Notes under the pieces: model-generated
The model's input: the letters and a program-made list of their open reading frames with translations, nothing else
What the model was told of the DNA's origin: nothing
Database searches by the model: none
In this document: piece after piece, positions 55,178 to 63,955 of the stretch
Layout: the number at the start of each line of letters is the position of its first letter
Numbering within the stretch: position 1 is the first letter of the stretch
Program-made: the position numbers and the translations under genes
NCBI GenBank assembly: GCA_016873715.1
Contig: VGWF01000004.1
Span: 1-64,000 of the forward strand
Direction: 5' to 3'
Length of the DNA: 64,000 nt
DNA from: Lentisphaerota bacterium
GTDB lineage: Bacteria > Verrucomicrobiota > Kiritimatiellia > PWTM01

Positions 55178-55215
55178 CTTGCATTCCGTGTAACGATCGT
55201 TACAAGGAACGCAAG
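55178..55215. promoter_or_regulatory. 38-bp near-perfect palindrome (possible operator)
   Basis: Centred on 55196/55197: the perfect core GTAACGATCGTTAC (55190-55203) is flanked by CTTGC-ATTCC on the left and GGAAC-GCAAG on the right, with only two mismatched pairs over 38 bases. The core resembles sites bound by TetR-type repressors. It lies 61 bases after recJ and 175 bases before the next gene. A TATCTT element overlaps its left edge. No regulator gene is nearby. Confidence 0.6.
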
Positions 55216-55390
55216 GTCGTGGGGAGGCGCAGCGCTGGTCGATGGCTCCGGCGGTGTCGCGGGGTCGAGGGCGCGGGATGAGCGAAGAGAGACGGCATGT
55301 GTCCATTCTCCCCTCCGGAGCGGAAGAGGTGCGGGGCCTGCGCGTTCGCCTGCGAACCGGCGGCGTGCGTCCCACCGGCAGGAGGATGTC

Positions 55391-56548
55391 ATGAGTCGGA
55401 TCATCGGAAGGGCCCTGGCGGTTGCGGGCGTGGCGGTGGTTGTCCGGGCGGGGCCGGGATCGGCCGCGGAGACAACGGTCGACCCCGCCCTTGCGGGCAG
55501 GGCGAAGGCGGCGATGGCGCGCGGGCTCGACTGGCTCAAGACGCAGCAGAAGGAGAACGGGTCCTGGTCCGCCGAGAGCTACCCCGGCCTCTCCGCCCTC
55601 GGCCTCTGGGCCTTCGCGGACAGCGACCACGCGGCGCGCAGTGCGGTCTGCGAGCGCGCGGCGGGCTTCCTCACCAGCTTCGTCCAGCCCGACGGCGGCA
55701 TCTACAAGCCCGCCGGCGGCGGGCGCGGCAGCGGCGGCCTGTCGACCTACAACACGGCGATGTGCATGACCGCGCTGCGGCGCCACGACCTGAAGCGCCA
55801 CGCGGGGATTCTCCTCAACGCGCGGACGTTCATCGTGAAGAGCCAGTACCCGTCCGGCCTGCAGGGCGCCGGCGGCTTCGGCTACGACCAGGAGTCGCAA
55901 GGCCCGCGCGCGCGCGCCGACCTGAGCAACACCGCCTGGGCGCTGGCGGCGATGCGCGAGACGCAGGCCGTCGAGGACATGCGAAGGCCGGGCGAGGCGC
56001 GCGCGGACGTCGACTGGGCCGCCGCCGCGAAGTTCGCCGGCCAGCTTCAGATCCGCGACGCGTCGGACCCCGGGAACGACGGCGGCTTCGCCTACGAGTC
56101 CGGCGGCGAGCGAGGCGGCGCGCGCCCCGGCCCCGACGGCGCCGTGAAACTGCGCGGCTTCGGCAGCATGACCTACGCGGGCCTCGAGTCGATGATCTAT
56201 GCCGAGGTTGGCGCGGACGACCCGCGCGTCCAGTCGGCGCTCCAGTGGGCGGCGCGGCACTGGTCGGTCGCTGAGAACCCCGGCATGGGCCCGCGCGGGC
56301 TCTACTATTACTACATCGTCATGGCCAGGGCCCTGCGCGCCGCGGGCGCCGGCGTCCTCCCGAAGCCCGGCGGCGGCGCGCCGGTGGACTGGAGGAGGGA
56401 CCTCGTCGCCAAGCTGGTCGAACTCCAGCGGGAGGACGGAAGCTGGGTCAACAGCGACAACGCCTTCTGGGAGGCCGACGCCGGCCTCGTCACCGCCTAC
56501 GCCGTCCTGGCCCTCCAGCAGGCCCTCGCCCCGGCGGGCGGAACGTAA
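55391..56548 (+). CDS. Exported squalene-cyclase-like repeat protein
   Basis: A 385-residue protein with a signal peptide (1-25). It consists of prenyltransferase/squalene-oxidase (terpenoid cyclase toroid) repeats: MARGLDWLKTQQKENGSWSA, AAGFLTSFVQPDGGIYKP, ARADLSNTAWALAAM, LVELQREDGSWVNSDNAFWE. The DXDD motif of true cyclases is absent, and the protein is exported, so it is unlikely to be a cyclase. Such repeat proteins are widespread in Planctomycetes and relatives without a known role. ATG 55391 has AGGAGGAT in front. Confidence 0.85.
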   Translation: MSRIIGRALAVAGVAVVVRAGPGSAAETTVDPALAGRAKAAMARGLDWLKTQQKENGSWSAESYPGLSALGLWAFADSDHAARSAVCERAAGFLTSFVQPDGGIYKPAGGGRGSGGLSTYNTAMCMTALRRHDLKRHAGILLNARTFIVKSQYPSGLQGAGGFGYDQESQGPRARADLSNTAWALAAMRETQAVEDMRRPGEARADVDWAAAAKFAGQLQIRDASDPGNDGGFAYESGGERGGARPGPDGAVKLRGFGSMTYAGLESMIYAEVGADDPRVQSALQWAARHWSVAENPGMGPRGLYYYYIVMARALRAAGAGVLPKPGGGAPVDWRRDLVAKLVELQREDGSWVNSDNAFWEADAGLVTAYAVLALQQALAPAGGT

Positions 56549-56585
56549 CGGGCGGTTCCACGCCTCCAGTCGGCGCCCCGCCGGT

Positions 56586-56614
56586 TTGCCAGCGCCGTGC
56601 GCATGCGCTATCAA
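56586..56614 (+). promoter_or_regulatory. Predicted cysS promoter
   Basis: TTGCCA (56586-56591), 17-base spacer, TATCAA (56609-56614), leader about 37 bases. Confidence 0.6.
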
Positions 56615-56657
56615 TAGACGGCGCGCGCGGCACAAAGGCGGCGGGCGGGGATCCGAC

Positions 56658-58055
56658 ATGCAACCGACGTTCTACAACACGATGGCCCGGGCGAAGGAGG
56701 CGTTTGCGCCGGCGGACGGCGCGACCGTCCGCATGTACACCTGCGGTCCGACGGTCCACGACTTCGCCCACATCGGCAACTTCCGCGCCTACGTCTTCGA
56801 GGATCTCCTCCGGCGGTTCCTCAAGTCCTGCGGCTGGGAGGTCGTGCAGGTGATGAACCTGACGGACGTCGACGACAAGACGATCCGCAAGTCGCGCGCC
56901 GCCGGACTGCCGCTGCGCACGTATACGAAGACGTTCTCCGACGCCTTCTTCGCCGACCTCGACGCGTTGCGCATCGAGCGCGCCGAGTATTATCCCGCGG
57001 CGACGGACCACGTGCCGGACATGATCGCGCTGATCCAGCGGCTCATCGACAAGGGTTTCGCGTACCGGTCCGACGACGGCTCCGTCTACTTCGGCATCGA
57101 CCGCTACGACGCCTACGGCCGCCTCGCCCGCGTCGACAAGTCCGGCCTGCGCCCCGGCGCGCGCGTCGCGCAGGACGAGTACGAGAAGGAGAGCCTCGCC
57201 GACTTCGCGCTGTGGAAGGCGTGGGACGAGACCGACGGCGACGTCGTCTGGGACGCCCCGTGGGGCCGCGGCCGCCCGGGATGGCACATCGAGTGCTCGG
57301 CGATGAGCATGCGCTACCTCGGCGAGAGTTTCGACATCCACACCGGCGGCCAGGACAACATCTTCCCGCACCACGAGGACGAGATCGCGCAGAGCGAGGC
57401 GGCCACCGGAAAGCCCTTCGCGCGCTTCTGGCTCCACTGCGCGCACCTGGTGGTCGACGGGCGCAAGATGTCGAAGTCGCTCGGGAACTTCTTCACGCTC
57501 CGCGACCTCCGCGAAAAGGGATGGTCGGGGCGCGAGATCCGCTACGGGCTGCTTTCGACGCACTACCGCCAGGGCCTCAATTTCACGTTCGATTCGCTCG
57601 GCGCCGCACGGTCCGCGCTGCAGCGGCTGGACGAGTTCCGCGGCCGGCTCGCGTCCGCCGCGGGCGCCGCGGCGCCCGGTCCGCTCCCGTCGTGGGCGCA
57701 GGCCTCGCCGGCGCTCTTCCATGATGCGCTGGCCGACGACCTCAACATCTCCGCCGCGCTGGGCGTCCTGTTCGACCTCGTCCACGTCGGCAACCGCGCC
57801 GTCGACTCCGGCGACGCGAAGCCCGCGGACGCGGCGGCGGTCGTGGCGCTCCTGGACTCGTGGGACCGCGTTCTCGGCGTCCTGGCGCCCGGGGAGGAGG
57901 CGGCCGACGATGCGGCCGTCGAGCTCGCGCGCCTGCGCGACGAGGCCCGCAAGGCGCGGAACTGGGCCGAGGCCGACCGGCTGCGCGGCGAACTCGCGGC
58001 GCGCGGATGGGTCGTCCAGGACACCGCCCAGGGCGCGAAGCTCAAGCGGAAGTGA
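56658..58055 (+). CDS. cysS: Cysteinyl-tRNA synthetase
   Basis: Charges tRNA-Cys with cysteine. The 465 residues are of normal length. Signatures: HIGN (His38), Cys29 in YTCGPTVHD, Cys213 in HIECSAMS and His238 in FPHHEDE (zinc-site residues), and KMSKS at 270-274. ATG 56658 gives MQPTFYNTM, the normal N-terminus. First gene of a cysS-tmk-holB set. Confidence 0.97.
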   Translation: MQPTFYNTMARAKEAFAPADGATVRMYTCGPTVHDFAHIGNFRAYVFEDLLRRFLKSCGWEVVQVMNLTDVDDKTIRKSRAAGLPLRTYTKTFSDAFFADLDALRIERAEYYPAATDHVPDMIALIQRLIDKGFAYRSDDGSVYFGIDRYDAYGRLARVDKSGLRPGARVAQDEYEKESLADFALWKAWDETDGDVVWDAPWGRGRPGWHIECSAMSMRYLGESFDIHTGGQDNIFPHHEDEIAQSEAATGKPFARFWLHCAHLVVDGRKMSKSLGNFFTLRDLREKGWSGREIRYGLLSTHYRQGLNFTFDSLGAARSALQRLDEFRGRLASAAGAAAPGPLPSWAQASPALFHDALADDLNISAALGVLFDLVHVGNRAVDSGDAKPADAAAVVALLDSWDRVLGVLAPGEEAADDAAVELARLRDEARKARNWAEADRLRGELAARGWVVQDTAQGAKLKRK

Positions 58056-58059
58056 CGCG

Positions 58060-58704
58060 ATGCCGCGGGGCCGCTTCATCACGTTCGAGGGGCCGGAGGG
58101 CGGGGGCAAGACCACGCAGGCGCGGCGGCTCGTCGCCCGCCTGGAGCGCGCCGGCCTCCGCGCCGTCTACACGCGCGAGCCCGGCGGCACCGCGACCGGA
58201 GAGGCGATCCGCGGCATCCTCCAGCACGACCATGCGCAGGAGCCGGTGCATGCCGAGACCGAGGTCCTGCTCTTCGCCGCCAGCCGCGCACAGCTCGTGC
58301 GCCGCGTGATCCGGCCGGCGATCGAGGAGGGCGCGTGGGTCGTCTCCGACCGCTTCGCGGATTCGACCACCGTCTACCAGGGCATCGGGCGCGGCTTCGG
58401 GATGGACGCGATGATCGGGATCAACGCGTTTGCGATCGGCGGGACGGTGCCCGACCTCACGCTGCTGCTCGATCTCGACGTCGAGGCGGGATTCCGCCGC
58501 CTCGCCGAGCGGCAGTCGCGCGAGGGCACCGGCCCGGACCGCATGGAGCGCGAGGCCCGCGAGTTTCACCGCCGCGTGCGCGAGGGTTACCTCGAACTGG
58601 CGCGGCGCGAGCCGGCGCGCTTCCGGGTGTTGGATGCGTCCGGCGGCCCCGAAGCGGTGGAGTCGCTCGTCTGGGCGGAGGTGGAGCGTGTCCTCCGCGG
58701 CTGA
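58060..58704 (+). CDS. tmk: Thymidylate kinase
   Basis: Phosphorylates dTMP to dTDP. The 214 residues contain the P-loop EGPEGGGKTTQ (10-20), the DRX motif in SDRFADST near residue 96, and the LID region with RLAERQSREGTGPDRME. TREPGGTATGEAIR near residue 43 is the substrate-binding stretch. Starts 4 bases after cysS and overlaps the holB start by 17 bases. Confidence 0.96.
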   Translation: MPRGRFITFEGPEGGGKTTQARRLVARLERAGLRAVYTREPGGTATGEAIRGILQHDHAQEPVHAETEVLLFAASRAQLVRRVIRPAIEEGAWVVSDRFADSTTVYQGIGRGFGMDAMIGINAFAIGGTVPDLTLLLDLDVEAGFRRLAERQSREGTGPDRMEREAREFHRRVREGYLELARREPARFRVLDASGGPEAVESLVWAEVERVLRG

Positions 58705-59674
58705 CCCGGTGGAGGCGGTCGAGGGCTTCCGGCGCGGACTCGCGGAGGGGCGCGTCGCCCATGCCTACGTGGTGGTCGGCGCCCCGCGCGGGGCCGGCGG
58801 CGAGGCGGCCGCGGAGATGGTGAGGTCGGTCTTCTGCGGCGCCGGGCCGCGCGCCTGCGGCGCCTGCCGCAACTGCCGGCTCGTCACCGCGCGGACGCAC
58901 CCGGACGTGCTCTGGATCGAGCCCGAGATGAAGAGCCGCGCGATCGGCATCGAGGCCGTCCGCGAGACCCTGCTCCCCGGGCTGACGCGGACCTCGCTCG
59001 AGGGCGGGTGGAAGGCGGCGGTCATCCTCGCGGCCGACCGGCTCCAGCCGGCCGCGGCGAACGCCTTCCTGAAGACGCTCGAGGAGCCGCCGCCGCGCAC
59101 CCTGATCCTGATGGTGTCGGACGTGCCCCACGAGATGCTGCCGACCATCCTGTCGCGCTGCCAGCGCATCACCGTCGCGGGCGGCGAGTCGCCCGCCCCC
59201 GAGCCGTGGCGTTCGCGGCTGGTGGACCTGCTGGCGGTCGGATGCGGCGGCGGGGCGATCGGCCGGCTGGGCGCCGCGATGCGGGTGACGGCCCTGCTCG
59301 CGGAGGTTCAGGACGCGGTCCAGGAGGAGGTCGGGGCCGCCGCGGACGTGGAGGCGGAGGAGGGGCCGGAGGCGGAGAACGATGTCCTCAAGGCGCGGGT
59401 GAGCGCCCGCTACCTCGAGATCCGGCGCATGCTGCTCCAGGAGATCATGACGTGGCAGCGCGACCTGCTGGCGGTCGTCTCCGGCCTGCCGGACGACGCC
59501 CTTCGCAACCGGGACCACGCCGCCGCGCTCCGCCGCGAGGCGAAGGGGCTGGACTACGCGGCGGCGCTCGGCCGCGTGCGCCGCGTGGAGGAGATGGACC
59601 GGCAGTTCCAGCGGAATCTCAGCGATGCCGCCGTCCTCAGCGCCTTCTTCCGCGACCTTCCGACCGGGGCGTGA
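58688..59674 (+). CDS. holB: DNA polymerase III delta prime subunit
   Basis: Clamp-loader subunit, 328 residues. The zinc cysteines CGAGPRACGACRNC near residue 48, the SRCQ motif (LSRCQRI) near residue 160, and FLKTLEEPP near residue 125 are clear. The P-loop is degenerate (VGAPRGAGGEA, no Lys), as expected of delta prime, which does not bind ATP in the way of the motor subunits. GTG 58688 is used because GGAGGTGG sits before it; GTG 58709 is an alternative. C-terminal half is only loosely conserved. Confidence 0.9.
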   Translation: MSSAADPVEAVEGFRRGLAEGRVAHAYVVVGAPRGAGGEAAAEMVRSVFCGAGPRACGACRNCRLVTARTHPDVLWIEPEMKSRAIGIEAVRETLLPGLTRTSLEGGWKAAVILAADRLQPAAANAFLKTLEEPPPRTLILMVSDVPHEMLPTILSRCQRITVAGGESPAPEPWRSRLVDLLAVGCGGGAIGRLGAAMRVTALLAEVQDAVQEEVGAAADVEAEEGPEAENDVLKARVSARYLEIRRMLLQEIMTWQRDLLAVVSGLPDDALRNRDHAAALRREAKGLDYAAALGRVRRVEEMDRQFQRNLSDAAVLSAFFRDLPTGA

Positions 59675-59755
59675 GTCCGCCCGGGCGGCCGCGCGTCGCG
59701 GGACTCCGTCGCAGCGGATGCGCGGTTCTTGCGCCTGGAGGTACCGGGGGGAGGA

Positions 59756-59830
59756 TGGTGGGCGCTACAGGATTTGAACCTGTGACCTCCTGCGTGTGAA
59801 GCAGGCGCTCTCCCGCTAAGCTAAGCGCCC
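59756..59830 (-). tRNA. tRNA-Val (CAC)
   Basis: A full cloverleaf on the minus strand: acceptor GGGCGCT/AGCGCCC, D arm GCTT/GAGC, anticodon stem CCTGC/GCAGG with loop TTCACAC (anticodon CAC, codon GUG), T stem ACAGG/CCTGT with loop TTCAAAT. Discriminator A and the CCA end are encoded (59756-59759 in reverse). Confidence 0.95.
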
Positions 59831-59844
59831 GGGAAAGAGGACGC

Positions 59845-59873
59845 ACGATACCGGGGCGCGCCTTCCGAGTCAA
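59845..59873 (-). promoter_or_regulatory. Predicted tRNA-Val promoter
   Basis: Minus-strand TTGACT (59868-59873), 17-base spacer, TATCGT (59845-59850), 14 bases ahead of the tRNA. Confidence 0.75.
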
Positions 59874-59892
59874 GTTGTGGCAGGATGCCGGC

Positions 59893-62625
59893 ATGATGCC
59901 TGCGTGCGTTCGGATCGGTGTCGCAGCGGCGTTCGCGATGGGATGCGTGGCCGTCCGCGCCGAGCGGCAGCGCCTCGGTGTGTCCCTCGGCGGGACCGCG
60001 GAGGCCGCCGGGTTGCTCGTGCCGTCGGGCGGCGACGGCGCCAACGAGGCCGTGACGGTCGGCGGCAGCGTCGCGCGACGGATCGCGGGACCCCGCTCGC
60101 ACTACCTCTACGTCCGCGTGACCGATCCGGCCTGGACGAACGGCCCCGTCGCCGACGCATGGGCGGTCTTCGAGGTCTTCGACGACCGGGTCGCCCGCAT
60201 CGGCGTGCAGTACGACCGGTCGTCGCCGGACGCACCCGCGGACCGGTACGCCGATTCGCCGCGCCCCGGCTGGCTCGTGGGGTCCCGCGCATGGCGCCGC
60301 GTTGCGTTTCCTCTGCCCGGGCTCTCCCTGCGGCACGGTCAGAACCACGGGGCGGACTTCCGCCTCCACGGCCGCGACCTCGCGGTCCGCCGCATCGAAC
60401 TGACCGACCGCCGCCCGCCGGAGGCCGACGCGCCGGCGGTCCCGCCGGTCCTCGCCGTGCACCGTCCCCCGGGCATGGAACTCACGTTCGGGAACGACGC
60501 GAGCGCGGACGACGCGGCCGTGTTCCGCGCGCTGTCGGTTTCGAGCGTCGAGAGCTACGTCGATGGGGCCGGCGTCGAGCCCGAGCGCGACCGGTGGGAC
60601 TGGTCGAAGTGGGACGCGCAGGTCGCCGTGCTGGAAAAAGCCGGACTGAAGTGGGTCCCGTTTCTCATCGCCGGCCCGGCCTACGCCACCCCGCTGTGGT
60701 TCCAGAACGGACCCGATTCGCGGTTCTTCCGGTGCCTCGAACACGGGAAGGAGAGCCGGGTGCAGAGCCTCTTCAACCCGGCCCTGCGCCCGCAGATCGA
60801 GCGATTCATCGCCGCCTTCGCCGCGCGCTACCGCGACCGCGGCATCGTGGAGTCGCTGCTGCTGGGCGTCACGGGCATCTACGGCGAGAGCATCTACCCC
60901 GCCGGCCCCGAGGGCGGCTGGACCGCGCGGCTGACGGGCGACTACCACAACCACGCCGGATGGTGGGCGGGCGATCCGCTGGCCGCCGCCGCGTTCCGCG
61001 ACGCGATGCGCGCCCGCTACGCCGGCGTCGCCGCGCTCAATCGCGCCTGGGGAACCGCGCACGCCTCGTTCGATGCGGTCGCGCCCTTCCTTCCGGAGCG
61101 GGCCCCGAACGATCGCGCCCGGGCCGACTTCGTGGAATGGTACCAGCAGGCGATGACCGACTGGAGCGTGTTCTGGGTGCGCACCGTCCGCCGGCACTTC
61201 CCCGAAACGCCGATCTACCTCTGCACCGGCGGCGACGGCGATCCGATGCTCGGCGCGGACTTCACCGCGCAGGCGGCCGCCATCGCCCCGTTCGGCGCCG
61301 GCATCCGCATCACGAACGAGGGGAGCGACTACGCCCACAACTTCACGCTGACGCGCGAGGTCGCCACCGCGATCCGCGCCTACGGCACCTTCTGCGGGTT
61401 CGAGCCCGCCTCCGGCGTCGATGCGACGGGCAACGTCGCGCGGATCTACAACGCGACGGCCTCCGGCGCCCGGCAGCTCCATTGCTACACCAGCAACGTG
61501 CTCGGCGGCGATCCGGAGGCGCTGGATCTCTTCATCCGGACCGCCCCGATGCTGTCGCCGCGGGTCCCGCGACCCGACCTTGCGATCTACCTTCCGCGCG
61601 AAACCTGGGCGCTGGAGCCGGCCGCCAACGGGCGGCTGCGGGCGGTCGCCCGCGCGGTGCGGGACGTTGCCGATCCGGACTTCGTCACGCGCCGCACCGT
61701 GGCCGACGGCCACCTGAAGGGCTGCCGGTTGCTGCTCCTGGCCGAGTCCCCCGTGATCGAACCCGCCGCGGCGGACGCCATCGAGACCTGGGTGCGGGCG
61801 GGCGGGACGCTCGTGGTCGCGACGCAGGCGGACGAGGTCCAGCCGGCGGGACGACTGTACGATCTCGGGTCGTGGCGGGAGCGGATGCTGCCGGCGTTGA
61901 CGGCCACGCCGCGCGTCGTCGTGGACCGGCTGGACGGGCCGGCGCCGGCCCGCTGGGTACTCGATGTCGGGTCCGGGGACGACGGTTCCTGGCTCGAAGG
62001 CGACTGGCACGGACCCGAGACGCGGGGGGAGGCCACGTGCCGCTGGTCCGGAGCCCGTCCCCGCATCCGGCTGCCCTCGGCCGCAGGCGTCGCTCACACC
62101 TTGCGCCTGGTTCTGAACGTGCCGTCCGCGGCGTTGGACGCGGAGGGCCTTCGCGTGCGGGTTGACGGTCGCGAGGCCGGACGAATCACCCGGCACGGCG
62201 CGGTGGACACGGTATTCGATGTCCCCGCCACCCCGGCGACGAACGGCATCGCAACGCTCGAACTGCAGGGCAGGACGTGGAAGCCGTCCGCGGTGGCGGG
62301 ATCCACCGACGGCCGCGACCTCGGCGTCGAGGTCCGGCGCGTCGAGTGGAGCCGCGCCGGCGTCGGGGATGCCGCCCCGGGCGCGGCGACGCTCGCCCGG
62401 GGGGTGGATCCGGCGGCTGTCGGAGCGGCAACGCGCGCGGTCGGGCGCGGGCGCGTGGTCTTCCTCCCGGGAGGGTCCGGGCGTCCCTCCGACCTGGCGA
62501 GGGTCGTCGCCCATCTCCTGCCGGGGGCCGCGGACGGCCGGCTCGACGGCCGATTCGCCACGCGCACCGCGGACGGCGTGCTGTGGCTCGATCCTGCGAA
62601 GGCGGAGATCCGGTTGGAGCGATGA
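59893..62625 (+). CDS. Large glycoside-hydrolase-like protein
   Basis: A 910-residue exported protein with an N-terminal signal (ending VRA). Residues 30-185 form a beta-sandwich resembling a carbohydrate-binding module. A TIM-barrel of the beta-galactosidase/beta-amylase type follows (WDWSKWDAQVAVLEKAGLKW; GVTGIYGESIYPA with a candidate acid/base Glu; GIRITNEGSDYAHN with a candidate nucleophile Glu). From about residue 610 a Rossmann-like domain, LLLLAESPVIEPAAADAIET then VRAGGTLVVATQADE, resembles the middle domain of GH42 enzymes, ending in a C-terminal beta domain. GH assignment is tentative; the substrate is unknown. Start could be either of two adjacent ATGs (59893, 59896). Confidence 0.72.
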   Translation: MMPACVRIGVAAAFAMGCVAVRAERQRLGVSLGGTAEAAGLLVPSGGDGANEAVTVGGSVARRIAGPRSHYLYVRVTDPAWTNGPVADAWAVFEVFDDRVARIGVQYDRSSPDAPADRYADSPRPGWLVGSRAWRRVAFPLPGLSLRHGQNHGADFRLHGRDLAVRRIELTDRRPPEADAPAVPPVLAVHRPPGMELTFGNDASADDAAVFRALSVSSVESYVDGAGVEPERDRWDWSKWDAQVAVLEKAGLKWVPFLIAGPAYATPLWFQNGPDSRFFRCLEHGKESRVQSLFNPALRPQIERFIAAFAARYRDRGIVESLLLGVTGIYGESIYPAGPEGGWTARLTGDYHNHAGWWAGDPLAAAAFRDAMRARYAGVAALNRAWGTAHASFDAVAPFLPERAPNDRARADFVEWYQQAMTDWSVFWVRTVRRHFPETPIYLCTGGDGDPMLGADFTAQAAAIAPFGAGIRITNEGSDYAHNFTLTREVATAIRAYGTFCGFEPASGVDATGNVARIYNATASGARQLHCYTSNVLGGDPEALDLFIRTAPMLSPRVPRPDLAIYLPRETWALEPAANGRLRAVARAVRDVADPDFVTRRTVADGHLKGCRLLLLAESPVIEPAAADAIETWVRAGGTLVVATQADEVQPAGRLYDLGSWRERMLPALTATPRVVVDRLDGPAPARWVLDVGSGDDGSWLEGDWHGPETRGEATCRWSGARPRIRLPSAAGVAHTLRLVLNVPSAALDAEGLRVRVDGREAGRITRHGAVDTVFDVPATPATNGIATLELQGRTWKPSAVAGSTDGRDLGVEVRRVEWSRAGVGDAAPGAATLARGVDPAAVGAATRAVGRGRVVFLPGGSGRPSDLARVVAHLLPGAADGRLDGRFATRTADGVLWLDPAKAEIRLER

Positions 62626-62967
62626 CCAGTATCCTCGGATTAGCTTGGTCGATCAGGAACGGACGATGCTTCGGGGGTTTCCTGCACGGCGCCGACGGAG
62701 CGGCGCCCTCCAACCCCGTCCTCTCGTATCTCCATGGAACGGGCCCGGAGGGCCGCGCCTCGGCCCGCCGTAGAGTCCTCGCGAAGGCGGCTCCGCCCGC
62801 CACTCGACGCGAAGCGGCGCGTGGTCGCGGCCGTGTCCCTGCGAGCTTTTCCATGGGTGGTCACCGGATATCCGGAGCTTGGCCGATGATCTGGGGCTGA
62901 CGCGGGTGTTTGCACTCCGCGCGCGGCGTCGTACGTTGGACAAAACCGAAACAACGGAGATGCAGCC
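62626..62967. other. Gene-free spacer with bcp promoter
   Basis: No convincing gene. A third copy of the GGAGGGCCGCGC motif is at 62747-62760. A promoter candidate for bcp, TTGCAC (62910-62915), 16 bases, TACGTT (62932-62937), lies at the downstream end. Confidence 0.5.
62910..62937 (+). promoter_or_regulatory. Predicted bcp promoter
   Basis: TTGCAC, 16-base spacer, TACGTT, leaving a leader of about 24 bases with ACGGAGA before ATG 62968. Confidence 0.4.
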
Positions 62968-63462
62968 ATGGCGGAACTGAAGACCGGATCGAAAGCCCCC
63001 GCGTTCCAACTGAAGGACCAGAACGGGGCGGAGATGTCGCTGGCCTCCCTCAAGGGATCGAAGGTCCTCGTCTACTTCTACCCGAAGGCCGACACGCCCG
63101 GATGCACGAAGCAGTCCTGCGCGGTGCGCGACGCGCTGGGGGCGTTGAAGAGGCACGGCGTCGCCGCGGTCGGCATCAGCCCGGACAAGCCGGCCTCGCA
63201 GGCGAAGTTCGACGCGAAGTACTCGCTCGGATTTCCGCTCCTGGCGGACGAGGACCACGCCGTGGCGGAGGCCTACGGGGCGTGGGGCGAGAAGTCCATG
63301 TATGGGAAGACCTACATGGGCATCGTCCGTTCCGCGTTCCTGGTGGACGAGAAGGGCAGGATCGCCGCCGCATGGGTCGGCGTCAGCCCGGGCGACACGG
63401 TCCCCAACGTGCTCGCGGTCCTGGCGCCGGCCGGCGTCAGGCGTCCTTCGCGCGGATCATGA
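62968..63462 (+). CDS. bcp: Thioredoxin-dependent peroxiredoxin Bcp
   Basis: Reduces hydroperoxides using thioredoxin. The 164 residues carry the peroxidatic Cys46 and the resolving Cys51 in DTPGCTKQSC, five residues apart as in the atypical 2-Cys Bcp class. Additional blocks: VLVYFYPKADTPG and SAFLVDEKGRIAA. The 3' end overlaps the convergent cupin gene by 26 bases. Cytosolic. Confidence 0.96.
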   Translation: MAELKTGSKAPAFQLKDQNGAEMSLASLKGSKVLVYFYPKADTPGCTKQSCAVRDALGALKRHGVAAVGISPDKPASQAKFDAKYSLGFPLLADEDHAVAEAYGAWGEKSMYGKTYMGIVRSAFLVDEKGRIAAAWVGVSPGDTVPNVLAVLAPAGVRRPSRGS

Positions 63463-63772
63463 TCAGCAGCATCTTGAATCGCCCGGTCGCGCGGACGGAG
63501 TGGGGGATGCGCGCCGGCATGATGATCATCTCGCCCGTCCTCACCCGGATCGGCGTGCCGCCGACCGTGAACTCGCCCTCGCCGTCGAGGACCTGCACGG
63601 TTGCGTCGTAGGGCGCGGTGTGCTCGCTCAGGCCCTGGCCGTCGTCGAACGAGAAGACCGTCAGCGTGCCCGCCGGCTTGTCCAGCACGGTCCGGCTGAC
63701 GACCGCGCCCGCGGCGTAGTCGACCAGCCCGGCCAGGTTCAGCGCCTTTCCCTTCAGGTCATCGGTGTTCAT
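63437..63772 (-). CDS. Cupin-domain protein
   Basis: A 111-residue single-domain cupin. Motif 1 is LSEHTAPYDATVQVLDGEGEF (metal-binding His and Glu-like positions partly kept) and motif 2 is GEMIIMPARIPHSVRA, with the conserved Pro and His. Similar small cupins bind metals and are of varied or unknown function; the sequence does not point to a particular substrate. ATG 63772 has GGGAGAG in front. Confidence 0.88.
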   Translation of the reverse strand: MNTDDLKGKALNLAGLVDYAAGAVVSRTVLDKPAGTLTVFSFDDGQGLSEHTAPYDATVQVLDGEGEFTVGGTPIRVRTGEMIIMPARIPHSVRATGRFKMLLIMIRAKDA

Positions 63773-63799
63773 CAGGCTCTCCCGTGGTTCCAAGTGCCG

Positions 63800-63955
63800 A
63801 GTGGCAAGTGATGAGTGACGAGGGGCGGGGGTCGGGGGGCGAGGGAGGACGGGGTCGGGTGGCCGGTGGCGGGTGCCAGGCCTTTCCCCCGTTGGCTGTT
63901 GGCTGTTGATTCCGCCTTCGATGTTCGGCGTTCGGTGTTCGATGTTCGGCGTTCA
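63800..63955. repeat. Degenerate TTCGGTGTTCGATGTTCGGCG repeats at window end
   Basis: From about 63887 the sequence holds GTTGGCTGTTGGCTGTTG, then tandem near-copies of GTTCGATGTTCGGC; earlier bases have GTGCCGAGTGGCAAGTGATG-like repetition. No gene is seen from 63773 to 64000, so the small open frame there is a by-product of the repeats. Confidence 0.65.
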
